NCBI GenBank assembly: GCA_023512835.1
Contig: CM042084.1
Location: forward strand, 14,285,842-14,349,841
Source: Taxillus chinensis
Lineage: Eukaryota; Streptophyta; Magnoliopsida; Santalales; Loranthaceae
Direction of reading: 5' to 3'
DNA length: 64,000 bases
The notes below the pieces were generated by a model, which did not search any database, was not told the origin of the DNA, and saw only the letters and a list, made by a program, of their open reading frames with translations. The translations under genes were made by a program, and so were the position numbers. This document shows, piece by piece, positions 13,038 through 23,640 of this stretch (position 1 is its first letter; each line of letters starts with the position of its first letter).

Positions 13038-14050
13038 AAATTTGAGGGGGAAGTAAATTTTTTTATTTTTCACCAAATTTTAAATGTTTTTAAAATGAGA
13101 TACGTCATTAGATAAAAAATTTTAAAAAATTAAAAAAGGCAAGGCCATGCAGCAAACGGAGCGTGTCGGTTAATGGCTTGTATGGTTTCTTTGGGCCTTT
13201 CTAACCTTGGGTCGTATCGAGATTGTTTCACAAATAGCTTAACTTATTTTTAATTTAGTTAGGTAAGTTTAAAATAATATTAATTTATTATATTAAATTA
13301 TTTGATAATAGATATATTAATATTGTAAACTTTAAAACTAGTTTTAATAATTGCAAAAACATTGAATGCGAGCTCAAATGAGATAAACTCAAACAAGTCA
13401 CGACTTTGTATAACCCAAAGTTAGGCTTAAATCCTACCACACAGCCATTTAGATTATGAAAACAAAAATACAAAAAACAAAATAACGGATAGTCAACACT
13501 TGATATGCACAAAACTTATCCCTAAACGCAGCGCTACGTGCAGGCGATGTGCAGCGAATTAGTCTTAGACACAATTTTAATATATCAAAACATATCTGAT
13601 GTCAGCTGGGCCTGGGGAGAAGTAAGCCATTGTTCCATAAACTTCTTGCTCTCTGCACATTTAAGGGGTACAAATTACTCAGAAATTGTAATAGATGTTG
13701 ATGAAGTCAAGCATATAAAAAAAAAATTCCAACCCGCTATTTTCATTTATACATACGCGTCCATCAACAAATAAGTTTTTCCTTTTTAACAGTTATCCAC
13801 CGGCTTTCATGGCTGAAGGCCCCCCCCTATGTTTTTTCTTCTCTTGACAGTCTTAATTCTTTTTTAGTTTTCACGGGCAATCAAGTCACGCATGTGAAAG
13901 AGGCTTGACATACCCTATGAATCTAACAGTTTCAGCTTTTAGGCTGTGCAAGTTTAACAGTTGAACTAGAGAAGAAAATCTGTAACCATGCCGACATATA
14001 TAGTGACAACATTATTGAAAATTTATTAATTCTTACCCTTTTCGTTTGCC
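13038..14050. other. No gene recognised
   Basis: AT-rich sequence with short open stretches on both strands (13288-13512 minus, 13538-13774 plus) that show no known motif. A C-run sits at 13821-13827. Confidence 0.5.
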
Positions 14051-14120
14051 ATGTCAAAGAAAGCCTGGAGCTTCAAGGCCTATCGATAATCTTCAACTGC
14101 AGAACCAATAAACATTAATA
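14048..14120 (-). other. Possible decayed exon downstream of the RIP-like exon
   Basis: On the minus strand an acceptor-like TTCTGCAG is followed by a frame reading VEDYR, a stop, then ALKLQAFFDMANEK and a GTAAGA donor. It looks exon-like, with a helical TPR-like pattern, but contains a TAG. It could be a 3' exon of the neighbouring RIP-like gene or unrelated. Confidence 0.3.
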
Positions 14121-14300
14121 CCAGAGAAAGCATTTTGAAAGGGATATAATGCATTATGTACCAGTTCTGAAGAGAATATGTCCTCTTAGGGAGACCCAAT
14201 GATGAATAAGGCCAAAAAGCTCGGACATTATGTATAAGAACTAAAAAATAAATAGATTCTATAATGGCATAGTGAAAATTTCTCACAAAATAATAATTTT

Positions 14301-14371
14301 TGGGCTTTCATGCCAATATGCCAATATGGGCTTTCATGCCAATATGGGCTTTCATGCCAATATGGGCTTTC
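14301..14371. repeat. Short tandem repeat, GGGCTTTCATGCCAATAT unit
   Basis: Four copies of the 18 bp unit GGGCTTTCATGCCAATAT occur (the first with an extra GCCAATAT, the last truncated). An AAAT tetranucleotide run follows at about 14480-14502. Confidence 0.9.
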
Positions 14372-14674
14372 CATTTGCAGGCAATGCATTGTTAAAAAAA
14401 ATAAAATAGTGCAACGACTTAGATAATTTCAATGAAAGTCAGACGACAAACTATAATTTTATACTGTTCCCACACCACGCAATAAATAAATAAATAAATA
14501 AATTGCAAGCCAATTTTTGTAAACCATAGAGAATACTCATCATCTCTACCCGTCACAATTAACTCACCCAAAAACCCAATTGCATGGAAATTTCGCAGGA
14601 TCAAAACAATTTATGAAATTGAGAATTTAAGGGCAATATAATATAAGCTATAATTGGGTATTAACTATTAAGAG

Positions 14675-15451
14675 CTACCGAATAAAACAAAAAAAGAAGA
14701 AGACCTTTTTCTTCGAAGAGGAACCAGAACTTTCAGCAATAGTTGGTTGCGAAGAATCCATTTTGTCCATCTTAGCAGGCTTGATAAGAGCAACCTGCTG
14801 GATATTCGATATACCAAATTGGCTCAACTCTTTTGAAAGTTCATCCAGGTTTTGTTGGGGATTCACTATATGTCTGCTCTCAATCACACCACTGATATTT
14901 TTCCAATTGTTTTCCATAGTTTTATCATCTGAGGTAAGCAAGTATGCCTTCGGGGGATATAAGGGTCCTTCCATTCCCACTCCTTGTTCCTCATTTGGGA
15001 CTCCTATCGGGGTTCCTATAATATTCATCTGTAACCCTCTAAATCTAGCTGATTCACAAATCATCTGAATAAACAACAAAATAAAACTCCTAAAGTTATT
15101 CTGCTTCTTCAGGTGGAGGCCTAGTATGGCGTTTTCCATTTTAAAGAAGCTCAATTCGAAGCCCATCCTTTCAATACCAAGTGTAACATAACATCCACTA
15201 AATCCAAAATTACGTGTGGTGACCCCAATATACCTAGACAGAAAAGTGTTCGATACCTCATGAACTTCATCTAAGAAGTAGCATTCACCATCCACGACAC
15301 AACACAGTAAATACAGATCGCTAGCATCTATGAATAATGAAATGCTTGAATCTTTTTTTGACTCCGTACATACTACTTCTAGGTACCTCCCAACCGAATC
15401 CAAGGGATAACCCTGCCGTAGAGCTCTAACAACATCAAACCGAGGAACCTC
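14675..15451 (-). CDS. Ribosome-inactivating protein (rRNA N-glycosylase) domain exon, 5' end unclear
   Basis: A minus-strand frame, open from about 15450 to a stop at 14675, encodes a plant RIP A-chain-like domain. RIPs remove one adenine from the sarcin-ricin loop of large-subunit rRNA. Numbering from a TTG codon at 15403, the family's active-site positions are all present: Tyr31 (DASDLYLL), Tyr72 (GFSGCYVTL), Glu117 and Arg120 (IQMICESARF) and Trp167 (ENNWKNISGVI). A Ser/Lys-rich tail follows, and a GT donor after Lys at 14704-14703 suggests a further exon. No in-frame ATG precedes the domain. An ATG at 15495 begins a leader in a different frame, so a small indel, an unseen upstream exon, or damage from the copia insertion beginning near 15515 are the options. 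No lectin B-chain is visible. It may be a pseudogene. Confidence 0.72.
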   Translation of the reverse strand, partial: EVPRFDVVRALRQGYPLDSVGRYLEVVCTESKKDSSISLFIDASDLYLLCCVVDGECYFLDEVHEVSNTFLSRYIGVTTRNFGFSGCYVTLGIERMGFELSFFKMENAILGLHLKKQNNFRSFILLFIQMICESARFRGLQMNIIGTPIGVPNEEQGVGMEGPLYPPKAYLLTSDDKTMENNWKNISGVIESRHIVNPQQNLDELSKELSQFGISNIQQVALIKPAKMDKMDSSQPTIAESSGSSSKKKVFFFFCFIR

Positions 15452-15514
15452 TTATTGGCGTTGGCGCGCTTCCCTCTTTGGGAATGTTCACTCATTATTT
15501 CTTTCCATGGTTAG

Positions 15515-16025
15515 ACGGGAATTATGGGACGGGACTTATGGGAATTATTTCATTTCCTATTTTGTTGTATTTCTGTATTTAGATATTACGCTGTGTATAT
15601 ATTTGATCGTAGCATATCAATAAAACATACGGGGAAAACGTTAAAACTCTATCATTTGTTCATGGTATCAAAGCGAAGTTATGGTGGACGATGGGAAGAA
15701 TGGCGCTGAAGGAGTAAACAGCTCCGACAAGAAGATGGCGACCCCCTATACACTGACGGCTAATGACAACCCGGGTAATATTATTACCCAAGTTCAATTG
15801 AAGGGCGAAAATTATGATGAATGGGCGCGTGCCGTGCGTATTGCGCTACGTGCCAAGAAGAAATATGGTTTTGTGGATGGAACCATCAACAAACCAAGGG
15901 ATGATTCGCCAGACATTGAAGACTGGTGGACCGTAAATTCAATGCTTGTCTCCTGGGTGTTGAACACCATCGAACCAACACTACGGTCCACCATATCCTA
16001 TATGGAGTCTATAAAAGATTTGTGG
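15515..16025 (+). mobile_element. Ty1/copia element fragment: LTR end, PBS, truncated gag
   Basis: A short LTR (left edge uncertain, about 15515-15540) ends in CA at 15662 and is followed directly by the primer-binding site TGGTATCAAAGC (15663-15674). Gag starts with ATG at 15681. It reads NIITQVQLKGENYDEWARAV and FVDGTINKP, hallmarks of the copia Gag N-terminal domain, and stays open until 16025. There the gypsy LTR beginning TGTCACGCC has inserted within codons for SIKDLW. Protease, integrase and RT are not seen nearby. Confidence 0.85.
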
Positions 16026-18208
16026 TGTCACGCCCCCGAATTCCAGGGAACCCGGAACCGGGTACATGACTTCCCCTTGCCCGCACCCGAAAGGTCAAGG
16101 GGTTGGTGACTAGCACCAATAGAGACTACACCGCGGGTACTGTCTCAAATATGCAACCCTGTACAGTCATACATCAAGGGTAATCCTGTACTTTCCCATA
16201 TATCATCATGCACACATTAAGTCAAACAGTCATACTGACATCACATCACAAACAGTATGCAAATACAACTGTCCACGGACCCATGTCCGGGATACAAACA
16301 TAATACAATACACAATACGAATACAGAATACGATCGCATCATACATCGAGTAGTGGGCACGTCCTCTTGGAAGAAAGTCCTCCACTAGTCTCGGGTCACA
16401 CCTGAAAAAGGTAAACAACAAGTAGGGGTGAGCAACAAGCTCAGTAGGTGACCCCGACACTCCACATCATGCAAACATACAAGTCTATACTACATGCTCG
16501 TGTACTCGTGCCTGTGTAGTGTGCACAATCATCAGGACTCGACCTGCAAACAAACATCAGGACCTATCCCGCCCACACAGACAGCTTGTCCACGATCCTC
16601 ACTAGGATCCCAGCTCGGGGCACTCGGCCCTACCACAACGCTATATGCCCAGGACACGGTCGCCATACCGGCTTGCCATCGGTGCATATGCCGCCATGTC
16701 AACCACATAGCACCATCGGTGCATCACGGTGAGAACCCAAACAAGTCACGGAGTCCGTGCCCCAATACCTCACATCAACATACTAACATGAGTATGGCAT
16801 GTCATTCTCGACATTTCCTTTGGAACTGTAGCCAGTCTTCACAAGTAAATCCTCAATCCTTGATTTATGAAGGAAGTACCCATAGCAGCCTATTTTCTTG
16901 AAATTAAAAGTCCCGGCATTGGGTTCCCATAGCATAAATAAGATAATCTGATTTTTGGGGATTTTCCTGAGATGTCTAACCCCACTTTCCAAAAATTCAC
17001 CACTACGAACTTTTGGGTTTTTCCGAGATTTTACACTAAATCCCAAATTTCACATTTTTAAATAATGGGAATTAATTTTTCTAGTATTTTTCTTTGAATC
17101 CAAATGGGGGGTATTTCGTTATTTACATTGTAACTTAAATACTTAAATGTGTAGATGGGTATAAGTTGCAATGTAAATAGGTCCAGTCCAGTCAATCTGT
17201 ATTTCGAATCTGCCAGTGAAACTACATCTTCGAATCTGCATTTCGAATCAGTATTTTCGAATCTCTTTTCGAACCGCCTTCGACCCTCGAACCTACACTC
17301 GAACTACCTTCGAAAACTACCTTCGAAGTACCCATGAACCGCCTTGAAACTCCCCTTCGAAGTACCTTCAACCTTGGAAACGACACTCGAAAATTTCACA
17401 TTCGACACTCGAAATTACACTACATCGAACCTACCTTCGAACCTTCGAACCTTCGAATCGCACATTCGAAATTTTCAATTTCCATCGATCTCATCGGCTT
17501 TTTCTACCCAGTCCACGACGATTCTTGTTCATCATCGTTTTTCACCTGTTTCTCGTCTGGATTCAACTCGGAATCTCATAAAACTCATACCTAATACTAT
17601 ATATTAGGTTTTAAATCACGTCTTACCCCTCGAACGCATTTAAATACAAGATTCAACCCAAAATTGGTTTTTCCCCAATTTCTAGGGTTCAACACGAATT
17701 TGCATGATTTCATCAAATTCTTACATGTTAATCCAAAAAACGACAAGAAAAGGGTGAAGAATCAAGGGAACACCTACCTGGAATGATTCTTGATGCTTGA
17801 ACGAGCTCAAAACGCCCCAAATCGCCAAGGCCTCCAAGCTTCCTTCTCTCTTTCTCTCTCTAAGCTCTCCAACGCAGATGCGAAATGCTAAAACGTAACG
17901 TGGAAGCTCTCTTTCCCCTATTTATATTTTTGCCCAGTCAATGACCTAGTCAACCATTGACCCAGTCAATAATTAACCTCCAAGGTCCCGAACTCCAAAT
18001 TGAGTCAAACTACGGTCAAAACGCTCGAAATGACGAGCACAATACTACACGATATTAGTACACCCAAATGACCGCTCAAACGCAAAGTCAACCAATAGAC
18101 CCCAAAAAGTCAACAATCGGGTCAAACGGGGCCCCGACTCGAATCGGGCCCAAGTACGGTCAAAATGCTCACATTGACGGCTACACTACCGTCCTGATAG
18201 TCTTTACA
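16026..18208 (-). mobile_element. Large Ty3/gypsy LTR (family A), minus orientation
   Basis: The 2,183 bp segment runs from TGTCACGCC to CTTTACA. Its reverse complement matches the solo LTR at 19660-21918 over most of its length. Just inside its right end the minus strand reads the polypurine tract GGTGGGGAGGA, preceded by TTC-GAG-GAC-GAA-AAG-TCC-TAA (F-E-D-E-K-S-stop), the usual end of a chromovirus-type Pol. So this is the 3' LTR of a leftward element. A TATAAAT box lies at 17920-17926 (minus). The other LTR of this copy is missing, and no 5-bp duplicate of the left flank (TGTGG) was found. Confidence 0.88.
17190..17475. repeat. TTCGAA-rich array within LTR A (left copy)
   Basis: About twenty copies of TTCGAA, CTCGAA or TTCGAC words occur at irregular 8-30 bp spacing. 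They sit next to the conserved block containing AATGTAAATAGGTCCAGTCC. The same place in the right-hand LTR carries a different TCGA-core array. The small reading frames here are by-products. Confidence 0.85.
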
Positions 18209-18466
18209 TCCTCCCCACCTTAGGACTTTTCGTCCTCGAAAATAAAACACATGCCCAAATGACATAGCAAAATTCAAGCTCAATGTCCCAACAACAAAAC
18301 ATCAAACATGATCACCGATCACACATGTGCAAGGCAATGCACAACAAGCCAAACAGAACCCACATTGGGCACAAGATCCAACAATAACGAGTTAAACCAC
18401 ATCTCAAACAACATATGCAAAACAAATGCATAAAATATAACTCATACCTCAGGGAAGGTCCTCACA
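18209..18466 (-). mobile_element. 3'-terminal internal sequence of gypsy element A
   Basis: Begins with the polypurine tract (minus strand) and the Pol C-terminal codons at 18209-18245, then about 220 bp of AT-rich internal sequence. It ends abruptly where a truncated TRIM LTR starts at 18467. Confidence 0.7.
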
Positions 18467-19659
18467 CGGCACGTCTGAACTCCGAAGGGGTTCCATCCGT
18501 TTTCCTCCACGAACTGCCTGGAACCTTCTGCTGCGCACCATCTACGCTTTCAACCAACCCCTCTCCTTTACGTAGCACAAATACATTCCTGAATCGTGCC
18601 ACTAAGAAACGTCCCGCCAACACCACGCTGCTCGGGTCGTGACATTCTCCTCCACCCAATCCTCGCAACGTCCTCGTTGCGCTTGTCGACATTGCTTCCC
18701 CGCAGGCGATGGCATCGTTACCTCGACGCCCTCCCACTCGCCCAATGTCAACAGCTTGGACATCGCTTCCCCGCAGGTTGCAACACCTTTACCAAGATGC
18801 TCGCCCACTCACCTAATGTCCAAAGGATAGAAGGCTTCCAAGATCGCTCCGACGCGCTCCTTCGTACTCCCTTGCCCAGCTCTGTATCACACTCTAGGAT
18901 ACTCCAACTCTATGGACGCAAGGCGTGCAAGACACTATCGGTCGACTCACCTCTGTGAGCTCCCACCTTGGGATCACGCTGCTCGCGAGAGTGCTCGGTG
19001 AGTTTTCAGGATACGGGCCGGTTCGGCTCTGATACCACTTGTCACGGGGTCAGGTTTCCTGTGCCTCTCAACCCGTTGCGACACTTAGCTTCTCTATCCA
19101 CGGTCTGCTAGGTTTAGCCTTTGAGGGTTGAAGCGCACGTAGACTGGTTTCGCCCTGCCACTGGGCTCATCAGGAGAACGGCTCCAGTTCCCGACCAGTT
19201 TGTGTAAGGATGGCCAAATCCCTTCTTCAACGTCAAGTCCTCGACTAGCGGCGTGCTCCCCGCATTCAACCGGGTCGGCACGTCTGAACTCCGAAGGGGT
19301 TCCATCCGTTTTCCTCCACGAACTACTTGGAACCTTCCACTGCGCACCATCTATGCTTTCAACCAACCCCTCTCCTTTACGTAGCACGAATACATTCCTG
19401 AATCGTGCCACTAAGAAACGTCCCGCCAGCACCACGCTGCTCGGGTCGTGACATTCTCCTCCACCCAATCCTCGCAACGTCCTCGTTGCGCTTGTCAACA
19501 TCGCTTCCCCGCAGGCGATGGCATCATTACCTCGACGCCCTCCCACTCGCCCAATGTCAATAGCTTGGACATCGCTTCCCCGCAGGTTGCAACACCTTTA
19601 CCAAGATGCTCGCCCACTCACCTAATGTCCAAAAGATAGGAGGCTTCCAAGATCGCTCC

Positions 19660-21918
19660 TGTAAACACTCGTATCTGGGCAGTCTTGAGAGATAGTCATT
19701 CTATGGGAATGTAACTATCTGGACGGTAGTATAGCCGTCGATGTGAGCATTTTGACTGTACTTAGGCCCGATTTTGAGTCGGGGCCTCGTTTGACCCGAT
19801 TGTTGACTTTCTCGGGGTTTATTGGTTGACCTTGCGTTTGAGCAGTCAATTTGGTTGGAAAATATCTGGATAGTGATGTGCTCGTCATTTCGAGCGTTTT
19901 GACAGTAATTGGGCTCAATTTGGAGTTCGTGACCTCGGGAGGTCAATTGATATTTTTGGGATTTATTAATGAAAGAAAATACAGAAATATAAATAGGGGA
20001 AAGAGAGCTTCCACGTTACGTTTCAGCATTTCTGCATCTGCGTTGGAGAGCTTAGAGAGAGAAAGAGAGAAGGAAGCTTGGAGCCTTTGATTTGGGGCGT
20101 TTTGAGCTCGTTCAAGCATCAAGAATCATTCCAGGTAGGTGTTCCATTGATTCTTCACCCTTTTCTTGCTATTTTATTGGATTAACATGTAAGAATTTGA
20201 TGAAATCATGCAAATTCGTGATGAACCCTAGAAATTGGGGAAAATGGAAATTGAGCATGAAACCTAGATGATTTAGGTTGTTTGGTACCCTAATATGGCT
20301 AGATGATGTTAGAAACCCTTCATAGGGATGAATTGTTGCATAAAAATGGAGATTTAACGAGTATAATTGGGTTTTGGGACGAATTGGGGAAGAACGCATC
20401 GGAAATCGCGGCCCGGAGAACTGCTCGAGGCTAGCCGAGCGAGTCTCGAGCGATCTCGAGCGGAGGCCTCGAGCAGGGAGGCTCGAGCATGATGCTCGAG
20501 CCTAGAGCGTCGAGCAGCATCGAGCAGAGCGTCGAGCAGGAGCGGCAAGCAGGGATGATGCTCGAGCCTAGAGCGTCGAGCAGCATCGAGCAGGAGCGGC
20601 GAGCAGGGATGATGCTCGAGCCTAGAGTGTCGAGCAGCATCGAGCAGAGCGTCGAGCAAGGTGTCTCGAGCGAGCGATTTCGGGCGATTAGACAGTCCGG
20701 TTCAGTGTGTATCGGACTGGACCATTTACATTGTAACCATTATGCCTCCTCTCTACAATTAAGTATTATACTTAAGTTACAATGTAAATAACGAAATACC
20801 CCCCATTTGGATTCAAAGAAAAATACTAGACAAATTAATTCCCACTCTTTCAAAATGTGAAAATTGGGATTTAGTGTAAAATCTCGGAAAAACCCAAAAG
20901 TTCGTAGGGGTGAATTTTTGGAAAGTGGGGTTAGATATCTCAGAAAAATCTCCAAAAATCAGATTATCTTATTTATGATATGGGAACCCAATGCCGGGAC
21001 TTTTTATTGCAAGAAAATAGCTACTATGGGTATCTCTTTCCTTAGTCAAGGAATGAAGATCGACTTGTGAAGACTGGCTACAGTTCTAAAGGGAGTGTTG
21101 TACACCTTAAGACCATATTGGTGTTGGTATGTTGGTTTGTGGATTTGGGACTTGGGTTCCGTGACTTGTTTGGGTTCTCACCGTGATGCACCGATGGTGC
21201 TATGTGGTTGACGTGGCAGGCATATGCACCGATGGCAGGCCTGTGTGGCGACTGTGGCCGGGCATCTTGCGCTGTGGACAGGCTAAGGCCTGAGTGGAGC
21301 TGTTGAGCTCGTGGAGCTTGGGCTAAGTGCCCTGAGCTGGAATCCCATGGAGGATCGTGGACAAGCTGTCCTGTGTGGGCAGGCTGGGTCCTGATATTTG
21401 TTTGCAGGCTGAGTCCTGATGTTTGTGCATACTACACAGTACACGAGTACACAGAGCATGTAGTATAGACGTGTATGTTTGCATGATGTGGAGTGTTGGG
21501 GTCACCTACTGAGCTTGTTGCTCACCCCTACTTGTTGTTTACCCCTTTTCAGGTGTGACCCGAGACTAGTGGAGGACTTTCTTCCAGGAGGACGTGCCCA
21601 CTACTCTGATGTATGATACAGTACTGTATTCTGTATTTTATTGTGTGTTGTATCCCGGACATGGGTCTGTGGACAGTGTATTTGCATACTGTTTGTGATG
21701 TGATGTCTGTATGACTATTTGACTTATTGTATGCATGATGATGTATGGGAAAGTACAGGATTACCCTTGATGTATGACTGTACATGGTTGCATATTTGAG
21801 ACAGCACCCGCGGTGTAGTCTCTATTGGTGCTAGTCACTAACCCCTTGACCTTTCGGGTGCGGGCAAGGGGAAGTCATGTTCCTAGTTCCGGGTTCCCTG
21901 GAATTTGGGGGCGTGACA
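19660..21918 (+). mobile_element. Solo LTR of gypsy family A, plus orientation, with 5-bp TSD
   Basis: The 2,259 bp segment starts TGTAAACACTCG and ends GGGGGCGTGACA. It is flanked on both sides by GCTCC (19655-19659 and 21919-21923), the 5-bp target duplication expected of an LTR integrase. The interrupted TRIM internal region joins perfectly across it. It is the same family as 16026-18208 but in the opposite orientation. A TATAAAT box lies at 19988-19994, with a pyrimidine- and GAGA-rich leader after it. No internal sequence remains, so LTR-LTR recombination has removed the element body. Confidence 0.93.
20420..20690. repeat. CTCGAG-rich tandem array within the solo LTR
   Basis: Units built from TCGAGC words form about three copies of a 60-70 bp repeat (GATGATGCTCGAGCCTAGAG followed by TCGAGCAGCATCGAGCAG). 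The location matches the TTCGAA array of the left LTR: both abut the GGACC-ATTTACATTG block. GC-rich compared with its surroundings. Confidence 0.9.
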
Positions 21919-22951
21919 GCTCCGACGCGCTCCTTCGTACTCCCTTGCCCAGCTCTGTATCACACTCTAGGATACTTCAACTCTATGGACGCAAGGCGTG
22001 CAAGACACTATCGGTCGACTCACCTCTGTGAGCTCCCACCTTGGGATCACGCTGCTCGCGAGAGTGCTCGGCGAGTTTTCAGGATACGGGCCGGTTCGGC
22101 TCTGATACCACTTGTCACGGGGTCAGGTTTCCTGTGCCTCTCAACCCGTTGCGGCACTTAGCTTCTCTATCCACGGTCTGCTAAGTTTAGCCTTTGAGGG
22201 TTGAAGCGCACGTAGACTGGTTTCGCCCTGCCACTGGGCTCATCAGGAGAACGGCTCCAGTTCCCGACCAGTTTGTGTAAGGATGGCCAAATCCCTTCTT
22301 CAACGTCAAGTCCTCGACTAGCGGCGTGCTCCCCGCATTCAACCGGGTCGGCACGTCTGAACTCCGAAGGGGTTCCATCCGTTTTCCTCCACGAACTGCC
22401 TGGAACCTTCCACTGCGCACTATCTACGCTTTCAACCAACCCCTCTCCTTTACGTAGCACGAATACATTCCTGAATCGTGCCACTAAGAAACGTCCCGCC
22501 AGCACCACGCTGCTCGGGTCGTGACATTCTCCTCCACCTAATCCTCACAACGTCCTCGTTACGCTTGTCGACATCGCTTCCCCGCAGGTGATGGCATCGT
22601 TACCTCGATGCCCTCCCACTCGCCCAATGTCAATAGCTTGGACATCGCTTCCCCGCAGGTTGCAACACCTTTACCAAGATGCTCGCCCACTCACCCAATG
22701 TCCAAAGGATAGGAGGCTTCCAAGATCGCTCCGACACGCTCCTTCGTACTCCCTTGCCCAGCTCTGTATCACACTCTAGGATACTCCAACTCTATGGACG
22801 CAAGGCGTGCAAGACACTATCGGTCGACTCACCTCTATGAGCTCCCACCTTGGGATCACGCTGCTCGCGAGAGTGCTCGGCGAGTTTTCAGGATACGGGC
22901 CGGTTCGGCTCTGATATCACTTGTCACGGGGTCAGGTTTCCTGCGCCTCCA

Positions 22952-23640
22952 CCCAGAATCACTGTTCTTCACGGGAAGGAGCTAAGATTGGAAAGGCTTC
23001 TTTTTTCTAACCTTTGTGTTTTTAGGAAAGCGTCACTTGAAGGGAAAAGGAACTCAAACCTGCATCATTTATTCTTTCAGGTTCTCTATTTCTGTTTATT
23101 TTATTTTATTTGTGTGGTTTTCAAACATAAAACCCAAAAATTTCTCTATTTTCTTTTTTTCATTATTTCTCATAGTTTAAAAAATGAAAATACAAAAAAA
23201 CAAACATCTTGCATATCTTTCTCTCCTTTATTGTTAAAAAAAAAACAAAACTTAAATCTTTTCTAGAAAATTTAAACAAGGCATGGGCGGTCATGAGGGT
23301 TGAGCCCTAGATGCTCACATCCTAGTCTGCCTGGGCCAATATCAATTGTGGCAGTATTTTCTTATTTGAATTCAAATTGCTTTTGTTTTCTTTTCTAAAA
23401 AAGGAAAATTACTTTTGTTTTCTTATAAAAATGCAATACTGTCACATGGGCCTAGATCCCACATTCTTTTTCTAAAATTAGAATGTCCCTTTTTATTTAC
23501 TTTATTAAAATCTTTTTCTTTGTTGTTTTAAGGCCTAGATCCTAAAATCTTTCTTTTTCTTAAAATTAAAAATACAAAAACTCTTTTTTTAGAATAAATA
23601 ATAGAGCAAGCAAACAACCATAGATCAAGACTAGATACCA
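22952..23640. other. AT-rich debris, no gene recognised
   Basis: Sequence right of the truncated TRIM LTR. It has T-rich and A-rich tracts and no Gag or Pol motif. It may be the interior of an LTR of the Tat-like element that follows. Confidence 0.4.

Larger units (their letters stand above)
18467..22951 (-). mobile_element. Tandem array of a TRIM-like LTR mini-element, exact 809 bp period
   Basis: LTR copies of 414 bp (TGTCACGGGG...CGTGACA) lie at 19040-19453 and 22113-22526. Truncated copies are at 18467-18644 and 22922-about 22951. Each is separated by a 395 bp internal region: 18645-19039, 19454-19659 plus 21924-22112 (split by the solo LTR), and 22527-22921. All carry the primer-binding site TGGTATCAGAGCC on the minus strand next to the LTR (for example 19025-19037) and a polypurine tract GGGTGGAGGAGAA (minus strand, 18645-18657). 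No gag or pol frame is present. LTR ends are spaced exactly 809 bp apart once the 2,264 bp insertion is removed. This is the plan of a terminal-repeat retrotransposon in miniature, in tandem by LTR-LTR recombination (inference). Confidence 0.9.

Noticed and set aside
15681..16109. Tail of the copia Gag frame beyond 16025 (CHAPEFQGTRNRV...)
   Set aside because: It is read-through into the inserted gypsy LTR.
18467..19453. Possible Cassandra-type TRIM with a 5S rRNA promoter, suggested by AACTCCGAAG in the LTR
   Set aside because: Only 10 bp match 5S rRNA. The A-box, intermediate element and C-box are not present in order.
16026..21918. One giant foldback transposon with 2.2 kb inverted repeats
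   Set aside because: The right arm has its own GCTCC duplication and rejoins the TRIM internal sequence perfectly, so it is an independent solo LTR. The left arm has a polypurine tract on its inner side.
18415..22985. Many 60-150 aa open frames on both strands in the retrotransposon block
   Set aside because: The same frames recur because the 414 bp LTR and 395 bp internal unit recur. None has a Gag, Pol or host motif.
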